Shown: piece after piece, positions 13,510-26,567 of the stretch
Position numbering within the stretch: the first letter of the stretch is position 1
How the letters are laid out: every line of letters begins with the position of its first letter
Made by a program: the position numbers and the translations under genes
Source of the DNA: Icerya purchasi
Taxonomy: Eukaryota; Arthropoda; Insecta; Hemiptera; Monophlebidae
Assembly (NCBI GenBank): GCA_039619475.1
Contig: CM077115.1
Span: 539,680,315 to 539,744,314 of the forward strand
Length of the DNA stretch: 64,000 nucleotides
Direction: 5' to 3'
Notes under the pieces: model-generated
The model's database searches: none
What the model saw: only the letters and a program-made list of their open reading frames with translations
What the model was told of the DNA's origin: nothing

Positions 13510-14465
13510 AGGTGTGATAATTAATGATCCGGAATGATCTTTTTTTTTTTCTTTCTTTTTTACGTGGCAACCTTGATTGTTGCACGAACCGGCATTCGAT
13601 AGCATGGCTGTTCACGAGTTAGTGATAAAAGTTTCGTACCGATCGGTTCACTTCTCATCGAATAAAAAGAAGGAGGTTTTATTTAATGTATGTTGAATGC
13701 TATCGGTCGAAAAATGTTTCGTCAAGAGCCAGTGAAGGAACAGAGAACGATCATCAAATTCCCGGTTGGTTAAACAAGGAAACAACGGAGTACGCAAGTG
13801 TTGGAATATCGTTAACGAAGGTGTATGGCGACTCAAAAATGTCCAAATCATTTACGAGTGAGTAAAGCGCGAACCATGACCGAAGAAAGCGAGCATGTTG
13901 AAGTCACCGCAAATGAAGACACGATGCTCGTCGTTTTGTTTTTGTTTTTTTTTTTTTTTTTTTTTTTATAATAGCGAGGGCATTTTTCATCATGAATATC
14001 TGCCGTAGAGGACCACTATGAATGCCGAAAAGTACAGCGACATCCTCCGTCGGTTGCGGAAACCCCCATCTTTGGGCAAACTAGTGTCTTGGATTCAACA
14101 TCAAGACAATGCACCGGTGCGCATACGGCGTTGAAAATTCTTCAACTTTTCGTGGCAAAAAACAACCTTCCTGTAATCAAATGCGCTCCATATTCGCCTG
14201 ATCTCGCGCGACTTTTTTGTTTTTATTTCCTCTTATCAAGAGTGTGATGAAAGGACATCGATTTCAGGGGAGTAAAGAAGAGTAAGAAAATTCGACCGCG
14301 GCCCTGAAGGGGATTCAGAAGGAGGAATTTACGGCATGCTATGAACAGTGAAAATATCGTGAATGGAGAAGTGCATTCAGTTCGCGGGAAATTATTTTGA
14401 AGGAGACAAACTCGATTATTAAACTTTCAATAAAATAATTCCGAACAACTAATTGTCACACCTCG
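13510..14465 (+). mobile_element. Decayed mariner element with both termini
   Basis: The left end CAAGGTGTGATAATTAATGA and the inverted right end CGAGGTGTGACAATTAGTTG match over about 30 positions and are each bordered by TA, the mariner target duplication. In between, plus-strand reading shows a mariner transposase C-terminal half: WIQHQDNAP (second catalytic aspartate in HQDNAP), then YSPDLAR, where the usual PCDFF with the third aspartate is lost, and an end resembling NYFEGDKLDY. Stops and frameshifts are frequent and the element is shorter than the usual 1.3 kb, so the N-terminal half is largely deleted or unreadable. A poly(T) run near 13938-13968 interrupts it. It lies in the intron, in opposite orientation to the host gene. 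Confidence 0.82.
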
Positions 14466-17400
14466 TATACATGGAATTCCTGCGAAGCGGTCGCTCGATT
14501 TAAAAGAATCTATCTATCTAGAATGATCCGATCTGCATTACTCACACTTTAAGTTTTGCTTATACAACGATTTGAACACAAAATGTGCCCTTTGCCCTAC
14601 TTAAAAGAGAATGATGATAATTAATGATAGAGCATTCTTTACATTTAAAAATTGTTATACATATACGAGCAAGCTCGCTTTGCCGAGAGGTTTAAGGTCG
14701 GGACAACATTATCGCGTCAGCAACGCCCATGTCTCCGTGTATTAACCATACATGTATGTCACTATTTTCAGAAATCATGACATCTGCGCTTCTTCCGTAC
14801 ACCATGGGTGTTAATTTTTTTTTTTTTTTTTTTTTGCAGTATTATTTTACATTCTGCTGTACTTAGACAAAATGTTTTAAGCGATTTTCAGAACAGCAGC
14901 GTAGCAATTATACCATTCATAGTAGAGAGAGAGTAATCACGAAAAAGTGAGGAAAGTCGAAAAAAAAAGAAGGGTGAATACAATCGTTTAGAAGGCAGAG
15001 GGTAGGGGGGGGGGAGTTTTGTATTACGATGAATGGAAATTTTACGACGATTTTAGAATGATACAGTGTACACATTCTATACTATTTCCTGATGAAGCTT
15101 GAAAGAAAAAAAAATCTGAAACGAGCAATATTAACACCATGGAGAACTAGAAATTCCGAACTACTTAAGTTGTTACGCATTTACCATTTCGAGCGAAACT
15201 TGCGCAAGTTCTTATATGTTTATATTGACGACAAATAGTAATTTATAACGTTCAACAGTAAATGACTTAAGTTACTAGAGCGCAACAAACAAACAAGATC
15301 ATAAGCAGCTGCTTGACACCGTACCATCACCGTTAAAATGTAAACAAAACTAATCGCGCATGTTGCTGCCGTTCTGCGATGCCGGTGCGGTGTCAGCGGA
15401 CGGTGATGTGTAAACAGTTCAATCACTTGCCTTGGCTGCTCATTGACCGTCTGTTTGCCAACACACTGCCGTGTATAGTCGCTGACGCAGTGCAGTTATG
15501 TATGTCCCGGCCTCTAAACGTAAATCATTATAAAATAATTTATCAATTATTATAGCTCATTTTTTTTTTTTTTTTTATTTTCACTTATTAATTATACAAA
15601 AAATAAATAAATAAAAATAAAAACTTATCTTTCGTTGCGAAAAAAAAAATTATAATCAAAAAAATTAAAAATTAAATAAAATTATAAAATGAATATTAAA
15701 AAAAAAGAAACATTTAACTAAACAATACTAAGAAGTAAGCAAAAATAAAGATGTTTATACTAGTCCCTCGCCAAAAACAAGAAACTTTTAAAAAATAGCT
15801 AAACTATAAAAATCCGCGTTGTAAAAAATTAAAAATTACCCGCTTCGTCGATGTTCTTCATTATTACACCTATTATAAAATAATTGATATTTTGTTGATT
15901 TTTATTTATTTGTTTATTTATTTATTTATTTATTTTGTTAAAACATCGTTAGTATTTCTGTTAATATTTTTGTCGCATTACGAAGATACCGGAAAGCGTG
16001 TTCGAAGCAAAATCTATTTCACAGAACACTGTATTTCTTTTTTAAAATGCTCGTAGCTATGATTAACGCATGCTTGAAGAGAGAGAGTTCCTACTGACGT
16101 TAATAACAATCTCAAATGCTGGTATTTTCCGGCTCTTGTTGTATTAGTGCACAATCGGTTCTATTCCGATATCCAGCAAGCACCACACAACTTCTTTCTT
16201 TTTACATACGGTCTTCTCTCAGTGTCGTAGAAAAACAGCTTTATGAAAACTGTAATTAGCTATCAAAGTAGAACCAGTTTGACCCCAAGTACCCTATCTG
16301 TAAAAATATGAGTAGCGTTCAGAATAGCGGACTGAGAGGAAGGGGCGAAATTTACTTGCTACATTAGTGGTATTAACCATCACATTCGTCTTCGTCGCAA
16401 CTCTTCAGTCAAGAGGTAGCATGAAACTCATATGATTTCGGGCATTCATCACGTTTTCAGGAATGTTTTGCTTAGTAGATTCGATGTTATTATTTCCAAT
16501 CTTCTTCTCTATTTACAAGGGGTTTCTCTTGTATTTTACTCTGCGCTCTGCCAACATGAAGATTCCGTTTTTTCGTATATCTCATGAGCCATGTATTTTT
16601 CACTTTCCTTCTCTGAATATTGTCGGCTATTACAAGGTTTCCTTCGTCCATTCAAATTACCGGCAAAGCCGGTCCAGGGAATTTTTAGCAATTTGCGACG
16701 AAATCGCTACATTTCCAAAGAATTTATTATTTTACTTTTCTTTTTTTCCTATTTGCACTTATAATCCATGTTTTACATGCATGCTGTAATGCCGACCAAA
16801 AATATCAGAGCCCATTATTCTTTTCTTAAGTTTCAAACTTAATCTGGAATCCTTTACAGTGTCCGTATGGAAATATCAAAGTGCTCCTCCTTAAAATTAT
16901 GCAAAAATTGAATTCTTTAAAATTTCTCAACAGTTTCCCCATGTTTCACCAGAATATTATCCAGTTTTCAAATTGCCTTTATTGAAAAAGATAAAAAACT
17001 GTTAGTTATAATGACTTTTCTATCGCTTTAACATTCTCGCAGAGTTTTCGAATTCTTTTCTTCGTGAACACCTCTTAACAACGAAACAAGCAATCATCCA
17101 CTACGAAAACTATCAGCTGTTTTTGAAGTTTTTAAATGTATTCTTTTTTCTTTTTCTCTTTTTTTTATTCGCTCTAAATGGCTAGAAATAATTTTTGGGG
17201 CGTTTTTAAAACTGCCGGCACTGGTCCGACATCAACTCAGAAATTATTCACGAAAAACCGTTTACCAAGCCATGTGACCTGCAGCATCTAAATATTCGTC
17301 GCAAAATTAGCGCTGTACCCCCTGAGATGTCGAGTAAGTCGCAAACTTTATAAAGCGTTTGGAGCAGTGCCAAAAATTAAAGGGTTGGCATTTGATACTT

Positions 17401-18505
17401 AATATTAATTAGACTTAAATTTGATCGAGGAAGAGGAACACGTTCCGATGTATTTGCTTTTTTTGGTGTTCAATTCATTTTTGTACCCTACGTGATATTT
17501 TAAAAATCGTCCGTTGTAGTTGCCGCACCGTGTATTGAAAAGATTCTAAAAAGCAAAAACACGAAACTGTTAAAGAAGTCTTTCCCCTTAATAAACAGTA
17601 AGTAAAAACACCCTTCAAAATTGTTTATTACCGGTCGTCCAACGATCTCACAGAAATTTCATAATGAGTCGAAGGGAGGGGGGGGGGGTATTCGATTTTT
17701 CTAGTAAAACCATCACACACTTTTCGCTTAATACTGGGAAATTTTACACAATGCTTTTTTAAAACGTATCCATCGCTACAACAACTATTAGCCCAGAAAC
17801 CTTCGTGATTTACATCAAATTCCGTAATGCCATCCGTTCAGCGCATTACAAGCAAACTATTGTATAAAAAAACTCCAAAATTGTAAACAATATCCACCAA
17901 ATTTCGAGTTCATTAACCAGCCGATTATGGAGGTTCTGCCATAAATCAAGTTTCAAATTACTCCCTTTTCCGGGCTCATTGTCTTTTGCCGAACACTTAC
18001 ATGATAATAGAGAATTATTGACTGAATATTTTATGTACATCAACCGGACGACCATAGCGATTTTTTTCGCTCAGGTTTCATAAAGTCGTTTCTATTGAAT
18101 TCATTAAGCCCCAGTCTTTAAAACTGTTTCTTAACAGAAGTTAGCTAACCGTAAAACAAGTCATACTTACTTCGAAGATTTGAAATCAGTTGATTTTTAC
18201 AAAACGCTTTCTTTAAATTTAATAAGAGGCAGGTATGTTTGAAAATCGTTCTCAGCAAGCATCTCTACACGCTAACAGGTATCTTCTAAATTTTCTATTT
18301 TATCATCGAGCCGGTATACTTTTGGGGGGATTTCGCAATGAAGGAATGAGGATGGTATTTATATAAATAAGAAGTTGTCGAAAGCTTTTTCTTAAATAAA
18401 TTGTTCAAATTATTGTTTTTTTTTTTTTTTTTTAAATAACAAAATATTGTCGGAGCATAATTTAGCGAACAATAAATAATTGATACGACATCGTCATTTA
18501 CAAAC

Positions 18506-18718
18506 CTGCATTTTTAATTTCAGTCTTTCCATTTCTTGTTCACCGTACAAATTACTCATATAAAATGGGCATTCCGGTGGCACGTTTATCACTTTAGAAT
18601 TCATTTGAGCTTTGGCATCATCGTCTAGCAAATAAGTACACTTATTCATTAGATAATCTTTGAAGCCTTGAGGAGGTTTTGGTTGAACAGGAAACAATGA
18701 TCTCCGTTTCATTTCGAT
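18506..18718 (-). CDS. ANKRD11/12: ANKRD11/12-like protein, LFPVQPKPPQGFKDYLM exon
   Basis: 71 codons, phase 0 on both sides. The acceptor is TTTTTTTCAG before ATCGAAATG at 18718; the donor is CAG|GTTTGT. It encodes IEMKRRSLFPVQPKPPQGFK, DYLMNKCTYLL, an acidic spacer, then a charged helix EQEMERLKLKMQ that runs on into HLVEKEKL of the next exon. The segment R..LFPV.PKPP.GFK.YLM....YLL is a conserved block of the ANKRD11/12 C-terminal domain just upstream of the EKL..S.EQEIL block, and the order here matches the family. The Met in this exon is internal and not a start, because the frame enters through a good acceptor in the phase left by the upstream exon. Confidence 0.9.
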
Positions 18719-19858
18719 CTGAAAAAAAGATAAAGTTCAATGTATCGCGCGCAATTCCTCTCTAAATGCAAATCATTCTGACGATTCAACGACCAACATA
18801 TAAATTAAATACAGCGGTGACCGGTATGCATAAAATCGCGAATATTTCCCGTTTACTGCTTCGCTTTGTGTAAACATAAAAAAAACAGAAATTGAAGCTT
18901 TTATTACTCCGATCATTCCTATAACACGGAGGACGGTGAAAAAGTATTCGACAAAAAATGTGATACATTGCCTACATTCGGTGCGCTTAAAATCACCTGT
19001 GTAAAGGTAATACTTAAAAAACTTAGGACTAAAGACTTTGTTTAGCAATATTAGTAGTTATAATGCGAGAAAAATTACAGCACTTACACAGATTCATTGA
19101 TTTCAAAAACTAAAAAAAAAAAAAAAAAGTCCATTATTGCGACGTGGACTATAAAATTTTGATGTGGATTTCAAGAGATTAAACTGTTATGTTCAAAATT
19201 CCAACAAACGGCGTGTATTTTATTTATTTATTTTTTTTTTTCCTGGCTCGTCAACCAAGGGCCTTTACCTAGAAACAAATAGAAAGGAAGAAAGTCGGTT
19301 ATATTTTAATCCAATCAGAAATCTTTGATAAAAAGGAACAAATAGCGGGGATAATTAATGGGGAAATAAAATATAGAGTATATGTGTAAGAGGCACAACA
19401 GGAAGTACGAAGCCCCAGTTTCAACAGATAGGAATACAAATATGAACACTCGAAAAACACATAATTGGCGTCGCAAATAACTGCATCATTAGGGTGAAAA
19501 GGACAATGTAAGGAGGAGATGAAAAATACTGCATCTTTTCACTAATAAAGTAAACTAAAGTAAGTCCCATACATCCCCTTGATAAGGTGTATCATGGATT
19601 ATGAAATTAGGCTTTTCATAATGTACTAACCCTAATATGGATCTAAGAAGAATACTGAGGCCAGTTCCTTTCTACTTTTTGACTGTCCGTTTTTACTTTC
19701 TACCAGCTAATTCTCTGGTATAACCAATATTCAATTTCAGATTAGGTATATACCTGAAACTGACTAGGATATCCGAAACGAGACAAATCCCGATAACCTA
19801 TGACACCTCTGATGGCAGTAAGAAAAGTGATGAAATAATGAAATCGTATTTATTTACT

Positions 19859-20008
19859 TATTTTTATTATATTTTTTTTTGGCGCGCAAACTTCAGGCAT
19901 TAACCCGGCGTAAGTGAATTTTTTTGGAAGTGTCAATGTGCGGCAGCGGGGTATCAGATCCTAATCAAGCGAAACGCAATTAACACTAATCAACTACGCC
20001 CCGCGATA
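19859..20008 (-). mobile_element. tRNA-like SINE with A-rich tail
   Basis: On the minus strand the unit starts GCGGGGCGTAGTTGATTAGT, has a degenerate box-B-like AGGATCTGATACCCC, and about 55 bases from its start ends a tRNA-sized head with CCCCGC, complementary to the first six bases (an acceptor-stem-like pairing). A body and an A-rich tail follow, leading into AT repeats at 19859. The tRNA origin is inference from head size, stem and box-like motifs. Confidence 0.5.
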
Positions 20009-20359
20009 GCTGGCTGGCAGATACACACTTTGGTAAAAATTAAACGGAAAAGCGGTAAACTTAGATATTTTACTTTCACTTTGTTCATCAGAGCTTCTCA
20101 TCCTTATTTTAAGTTGCGTCTTTCTTCGAATACCTCAAAATTATGGTTCATTTTTAAAGATCGCTTACAAACTCGACACTATCGCATATTTCAAAAAATT
20201 AATTTCTTACTTTTTTTTTTTTTTTTTTTTTAACTATTACATTATTTCAATAATATGCGCAGAAATTAAAGAGGTACGCGTTTTTTTTTTTTTTTTTTTT
20301 GGTTCAGCTTTCGCCTTTTGGCCAGTCTATTCTCAGATCTAAATACCTATCTCCATCTT

Positions 20360-20965
20360 ATATTTTTACATTAGCAGTTTTTAAAAAAATATATAACGCC
20401 TTACATTCTAAGGACAATGGCTCCTTTACAATTTGATATAGAGATATATCGGTAGCGTGTAATATTTATTTAAAATTCCTTTCATCAGTTTTTCCCTTTC
20501 CTTTTTATATTTCTCACATTGGGCCATATGTTCGATTGACCCCTCTAATCCGCATTCATTACAGTTGTTGTTATTTGTTATTCCTAATCTTGCCAAGTGT
20601 ACTGGTGTCCGATGATGGCCTAATCTTATACGACATATTGCACAGATGTATTCTCGCTCTAAACCTTTTCCCTTAAACCAACGATCCTTCCCTATTTTGC
20701 TCTTAATACGTAATATGTTTTCCCTTTTATTTCACTTTTGTTTTTATACTCCGCCTTCCATCTTCTAACTATATCATCTCTTATATAAGGAACGAATTCC
20801 TCCTAGTTTAACTTAATTTGCCTGTTTTTATATTCTCCCCTTTTACATAAATTGTCTATTATTTCATTTCCTTCGATTCCTCAGTGTACAGGAATCCGTT
20901 TAAATTTGACTATGTTGTTTTGTTTGTATAGTCTCATTACCAGTTTTATTTTCAGATGCGTCAAG
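20360..20965 (-). mobile_element. LINE 3' end: RNase H tail and C-terminal zinc-knuckle-like region
   Basis: Minus-strand reading gives IPVH, a stop, GIEGNEIIDNL (the RNase H HCGI.GNE motif with Cys replaced by a TGA stop), a lysine-rich linker, then ICRIRLGHHRTPVHLARLGI and CNECGLEGSIEHMAQCE. The block RLGHHRTPVHL followed by C..CG...S.EH....C is the usual C-terminal end of jockey/I-type elements carrying an RNase H domain. The reverse transcriptase part is missing, so the copy is 5' truncated. At least one nonsense change and one frameshift make it inactive. It lies in an intron in the same orientation as the host gene. Confidence 0.75.
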
Positions 20966-21184
20966 TGAACAATTAACAAAATAGATGACCATCTATTACA
21001 GAACCACTTTTTCTTAAGCAAAATTATGATGCATTAGTTTCCGGTACGCGGTAAAAACATTCTCACATGCACATATAAAGGTAATGTTTTAATTCTAAGC
21101 ATTTACTAATGGTGGCGATTTTTTTTTTTTTCTACACACCGTAACATAACTAATGCATATCGTGTAGACTGACAATTTTCATAC

Positions 21185-21539
21185 CTGTTTCCTAATGTTG
21201 ACAAACATTTGATAACAGTTGGCCATTGAACCATCAAGAAAAGCTTGTTCAATAAGAGAAAGCGATGGAGCATCAGACTGTTCAATTACTTCACGACTAG
21301 TTTTTAATCTTCGCTTTCGTGGAGGTACTTCACCGGCTGAACCGTTCGGTGAAAATGTTACCGATGCAGTACCGTTACCGTTACCGCTGTATGACGAGTC
21401 TATTAGCGTGGATTTCTCAGATAACGAGCCGGCTGACTGTGTTAAACAAGATTTACTAGGTGAAACCATGGCACGATGCGGTGAAAAGTCTGCGTTCGAT
21501 AAAGGACTATTATCACCAACATTATTGATACTGTTACTT
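21185..21539 (-). CDS. ANKRD11/12: ANKRD11/12-like protein, basic serine-rich exon
   Basis: 355 bases: one base completing a split codon, then 118 codons ending in phase 0. The acceptor is AATTTCAG before AAGTAACAG; the donor is CAG|GTATGA. The frame is open from the acceptor (SNSINNVGDNSPLSNADFSP), so coding sequence begins upstream of the first Met. The region is low-complexity and Ser/Asn-rich, contains the basic cluster PPRKRRLKTSR (a likely nuclear localisation signal), and ends in DGSMANCYQMFVNIRKQ, a hydrophobic helix that precedes the LFPV.PKPP block in the family. The split codon formed with the previous exon (AG + A, arginine) is intact, which supports direct joining across the 21.9 kb intron. 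Confidence 0.85.
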
Positions 21540-23999
21540 CTGAAATTATTATTTAAAAATGAATAATAAGTTATTTATGGAAATTAAACGATAATACAAA
21601 AGCTAAAACGCGAAATATTGTTACATCACAAATAACACAATAATGTACAACTTTAACAAAAAAAAAAAAAAAAAAAAAACAAAAAAACAATTACTCTTGC
21701 TTTAAACATGAAATGTGGTTAGAAAAACGAGAACGTACTATGGTACGTGAAGTGCAGTGTACTAAAAATCAATATCAATTTCTAATAGTTTCGACGGGTA
21801 CTATACAGTTTGTAACGGATGATATAATAATTCAACAGTAATAGAATACATCTCGTATAATGCTGGAACAAGCAATAACTTGTTTCGAAGTAATAATGGA
21901 AAATTATTTTTTCCCTTAATAATTCTACACGTGAACTATAAAGCTAAAAAAAATAAAAAAAATACAAAAAACAAAAAAAAAAGAGATCGAACGTGTTAGT
22001 CCCCTACATAAGAACGGAATAACCAAAATAGAGAAAAATGCGCCATTATTCATGTAACTTATTGTAAGGCAGCACACAAATCATTTCGGTAACAATTTGA
22101 ATAAGTTTTCAGTTGAAAACCAAAAGAAAAAAAGGCAAAAAATTACTAGAAGAAAGTTTTGACCATCCTGAATATAATATACAACTAAATTAAAACTAAA
22201 ATATAAAATAAAAAATAGCTGTTTTTTTTTTTTTTTTTTTTTGTTTTGTAATTTTAACAACAAACCTAATAAGAACAGCAAAACCAGAACAAGTTTTTGA
22301 ATCGTTAGAATGAAACATAAAACGAGATAAAAATCAATTATAAATGAAAAATTAGAAGAATTAAAAGAAAAAAACCGAAAAATCTAAAAAACAATGAAGC
22401 TCGATAAGTCAGCCAAAGTGAGGTAGTAAAAACAGCACAATTTAAAATATCGAACGTAACAACCAATGAAGGACCACTTTAAAACCATTTGAGCAAAAAA
22501 AAACTTTAAAATGTACACAGTAAATAGAAAAAAAAAAAAAAAAAATCATACTTTAACTCATTAATAAAAGAATTTTATTTAAAACGTTTAAAAAATATCT
22601 TAATGATGTACATACTTAAACACATCCTGATATTACAACCTACATCATTTAAAAAAATATTCAGTTCATTGTAAGCATTTTTACATTCATATAAGATATA
22701 TATTTATTAAACAAATTATGCAGATATAAATATCCGATATATCATAAATAATAACAAAAAAATATAATTAAATAAGAACTCCGACTAGTCAGACAGTATT
22801 GTTTATGATCGTAGTGGTACACAATGTTCGAAACTAATCAGTGTTTATATTTTATTATATTATTTTAAAGTTTATCATAATACATCGAGTGTTTATTTTT
22901 GTATAATTTGTTTAGTATTCAGTTCATATTTACAAAAAAAACTTTCGGTATAACAATATTTTATAGATTTAATATCACGGTAAGCCGAATCTTAATATAG
23001 CCCTGTGATTTTCCACAAGGTGCCACAGTATATATTTTCACGCGAAACGTATTTATAACAGATAAAAATATACCACAAAATCATTTTAAATAAAACTAGA
23101 AAAACACGATGAATGATGTTTAGATTTTCTAGCATTTAAAAATAATAATAATAATAAATTACAAATTTCACAATTTTCAGCACATGATATTTAAAATTCG
23201 GTAAAATTTACAATTAATTCTCAGAGACTCGAAAAGTTTTAAAATAAAATTAAAACCTAGAATTAAAATACAGAATTTAGCGGAAATTACAATTACAATA
23301 TGGAATTAAACATCAGAAATTACCGTGTTAAAATATAGAATATCACAAATCACAAGCTAAAATCATCGTTAAAGTAAAAAATCTAAATACATTTCTCCCT
23401 ACGAATTAATTTCGGTATAACGGTAATTAACACAATTTCAAATGCACACACTACAAAAAAAAAAAAAAAATACATTTTTTCTACAATGTTAACGGAGTAT
23501 ATTGAAATTTTACACAAATCTTTCTATAAAATAAAATTAATTCGCTTCACAATAAAAACCCTCTATTTTCAGAAATCGGTAAATTATATTTGGTTTTAAA
23601 AGCAATCATTTAATCCCTTTAAATATTATTTACGTTTTCTACGTTTTTTTTAAAATATACTTCAAGAGAAAAAAAAAATAGGGTAGAGGTTTTGCCCCTG
23701 CAATTCTTTGGAATACCAACTAAATTTTGAATAATTTAAAAGAGAAAAATTCAAATTTAAAATTTAAATAAAATTAGTATTTTAGAAAATTTTTGGCATA
23801 TTTTTTTGAAAAAATTTTAGTGTTACCATTATTTATCGCTTAAAATGTATTTTTGGCAAAGAAAAAAAAAAACTTAGAAAAACGATTACGTACAATAGGT
23901 ATAATTGTATAAAATATTTATACAATCATATCTCAATTATCTGTTCCTTAAAATGATTTGAATAAAACTACAACAGATCAGCCACACTTATAAAACATA

Positions 24000-24200
24000 T
24001 GAAAAAACGTTTTATATTTATAAATCCTGTTTGTTAATTTCTCAATGAAATAATAAAAAGTTATAAACACAATAGAAAAAATATTAAACAAACATAAACG
24101 AATATTATAGAAACGTTTCGGATATCCCCATTTTCAGCTAGAAAACAGAAAAAAAAAAAAAAATTAGTTTTAATCGCTGGAATCTGAGGAAAACCAAATT
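24000..24200 (-). repeat. Dispersed repeat with hammerhead-like core, inverted copy
   Basis: Read on the minus strand: CTCAGATTCCAGCGAT, a T-rich spacer, then GCTGAAAATGGGGATATCC directly followed by GAAACGTTTCTATAATATTC. It is the same family as 24290-24475 but in opposite orientation, about 90 bases away. Confidence 0.65.
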
Positions 24201-24289
24201 AAAAAGATGTAAATGACACTATCAGAAGGTATAAAAAATACTTTTCATATTCATTTTTACCGATATGGCTAACTTTTTTTTTTTTTTTC

Positions 24290-24475
24290 TAGCGGACGGT
24301 AGGCTAACTAAACCTTCGGATTCCAACAGTGTAAACTGAATTTATCTTTATTAATATATCTCTCTTTTGTTTTCCAGCTGAAGATAGAGTATTCCAGAAA
24401 AGTTCTAAAATATTCGTTTATGTTTAATTTAAATATTTGTTATCCTGTTTATAATTTTATTATTTTATACAATGA
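24290..24475 (+). repeat. Dispersed repeat with hammerhead-like core, direct copy
   Basis: Contains TTCGGATTCCAACAGTGTAA, TTTTCCAGCTGAAGATAGAG, TCTAAAATATTCGTTTATG and CTGTTTATAATTTTATT, in the same order as the copy at 10485-10640. Confidence 0.65.
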
Positions 24476-24789
24476 AAAAAATCCTTCTCACAAAAAAAAA
24501 AAGAAATATATATAAAAAATAAAGGTGTTACTTTTTTCTATTAAAGCTGTTTATTGGGAAGAAACTGCTAAAAAAGAGGATTTTAGTAAATTAAATTTTG
24601 AACTCAAAGTAACATAGAGAAATCGCTATCAACTGCACACGAATAATTAAATGAAGTTATTAATCATGAATCGTTAATTATCAAAGAGTATTGAATTATG
24701 TTTCATAAGTAAAGAAGCACACTTTAAGTCTCTTCGTTAATTATTTTAAAAATCTTAAAGTTCCGCAACGAAAATTTTTGTACGAATTA

Positions 24790-24810
24790 ATATATATATA
24801 TATATATATA
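24790..24810. repeat. (TA)n microsatellite
   Basis: About ten TA units. Confidence 0.85.
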
Positions 24811-25696
24811 AATTGTTCATAAACAGCTTACAAGCTGACCGAAATACGAACTACAATGAAACTAGGCACACACAAGATGTCTAATGTTGTGTCAAATCAA
24901 GTTTCTGTTATTCAGTAACTATATCAAAAATAATTCTACATGTCTTTGAAGTGTTAGATGAGAATCAAAAAACCCAGTTGAAATTAATTCCATAACTTAA
25001 CTTTCAAGAACCAACCATAAAAATCCGGAAGAAAATTACCAAAGTTATAGTCAAAACAAATAAACTTTAATAAATTTTAATTACTTACTAATTATAGCCG
25101 CTTCCCATCCCCTTTCATGGTGACTTTTTTAGAAGAGCAACAGGTAATCACGCATCCATGTACATTAACCGAAGCCAATATCTAAGAAAACACGTTTCCA
25201 CCGTCCTAATCAATTTATCGATAGCAATTTAAGCGCTCTGAATCCTTCTTTTCCCTTGGTGAAGATAGAAAAACAAAGAAATGGAAAATTATTCCGAGTA
25301 AAATAAAATTAAACTCGACGAGATGGCCCTTTTGTTAAGTTTTTAGAAAGCAAAACACGAACTATAACTTCTAAATCTAGTGTTACTTCCTTCCCATCGT
25401 AGTAAAGAATAATGGAATAAATCGAAAAAAGTAACGTGTGTATACAGAAATAATGCACAACTTTCGGAAAGAATTATACATTTATTTTAAATGTTTCCTT
25501 TCGAAACAAATATAAGTAAAAAGAAATTAATCTTACTTGGCAAATTGGTTACTTCACTTAATAAAGAAATACACAAACCGCGGAAATATTTTTACTATTA
25601 AATTATAAATTCACAAGTTACTGACTTTTTTCAAAAAACATAGGTTCATAATTAGGGCACGTCACTATGATTGCAATAGTGTTTAAAACGTGGGGC

Positions 25697-25699
<3 letters not shown>

Positions 25700-25744
<45 letters not shown>
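25700..25744. repeat. (AAT)n microsatellite
   Basis: Fifteen uninterrupted AAT/TAA units. Confidence 0.95.
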
Positions 25745-25745
<1 letters not shown>

Positions 25746-26567
25746 GTATTTCTGTATTCTATGTATTTTTTTTTCATTTAATTTAATTTAATTTTTCAGT
25801 AAATTATATTATGCTTCACAAGAACATGAAACAAATACTCCTCAAATAATGGAATGGATTATAATGCAGAGAAGTATAGTTCGTAGTTACGATGAAGCAA
25901 AGCCAAGTCAAAATTTTAAAGTGTAATTTTTTGATCTAAAACTTCGTTAACCTTTATTCAAAGTATAAGCTAAACGGAACCAATATCCTTCGTAATAACA
26001 TGTTATTGCCCTTCTTATTCGTTTATTCGTTATAATTCTCAGTTCAAGAAACGTATAAATTTTAAAATTAAATGTCAAAGTCTAATTTATTAGAACTGTT
26101 ATACCGAATATAAATATATTTATAAATTAGATATTTTCATCGCATAAACATCTCCAGAATACAAAATTGGCTGTTCAAAAAAAAAAAAAAAAAAAATCGT
26201 TAATTTAACCAATGAAAACCCTATATGATGCCTATTACAAATACTATAATCTTAAATGTTGGTATTACAATATTATGAATTCATAACCTCCGCAAAATAT
26301 TTTCCTCACTCCGATAACAAATCAGATTATTTTATCTGTCTTTCTTAGTCGTAATGAAACAAAAGAATGAATAAAAATCTCATACGGCCCTTTTTCTGTT
26401 ATTAATTTTAAGCGGAAAATATTATTACAACCAAAAATATTAAAAAAATAAACTGGAAATAATAATGCACAAATTCGTAGAAAACATAGATAAAGATCGA
26501 AATAAAATTTTTCTCTTTAACGAATGGAGAAGAATACAGAAGTTGTGTAATATGCCGTAGAATAATA

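Larger units (their letters stand above)
9095..18505 (-). other. 9.4 kb intron of the ANKRD11/12-like gene
   Basis: Donor GTTTGT at 18505, acceptor TAG at 9095. Contents: poly(T) runs near 9491, 11701, 13938 and 14815; (TA)n arrays at 11256 and 12097; one copy of the hammerhead-like repeat (10485-10640); a decayed mariner (13510-14465); and moderately GC-rich but unassigned patches at 14660-14810, 15220-15500 and 16060-17560. No nested gene is supported. Confidence 0.7.
18719..21184 (-). other. 2.5 kb intron of the ANKRD11/12-like gene
   Basis: Donor GTATGA at 21184, acceptor CAG at 18719. It holds a SINE (about 19859-20008), a LINE 3' fragment (20360-20965) and two poly(T) runs (20211-20231, 20281-20300). 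Confidence 0.8.

Noticed and set aside
13375..13615. Minus-strand frames over the left part of the 13.5 kb mariner
   Set aside because: They cross the element's terminal repeat and are antisense to the transposase reading.
14660..14810. A segment TTTGCCGAGAGGTTTAAGGT resembling the box A of a serine or leucine tRNA
   Set aside because: No acceptor-stem pairing or box B at the right distance could be made out, so neither a tRNA gene nor a SINE is claimed.
18773..19048. 91-codon minus-strand frame next to an ANKRD11/12-like exon
   Set aside because: It lies in the intron upstream of the 18718 acceptor, has no family motif, and the neighbouring exons already join in phase without it.
21219..21566. 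115-codon plus-strand frame
   Set aside because: It is the antisense shadow of the 21185-21539 coding exon.
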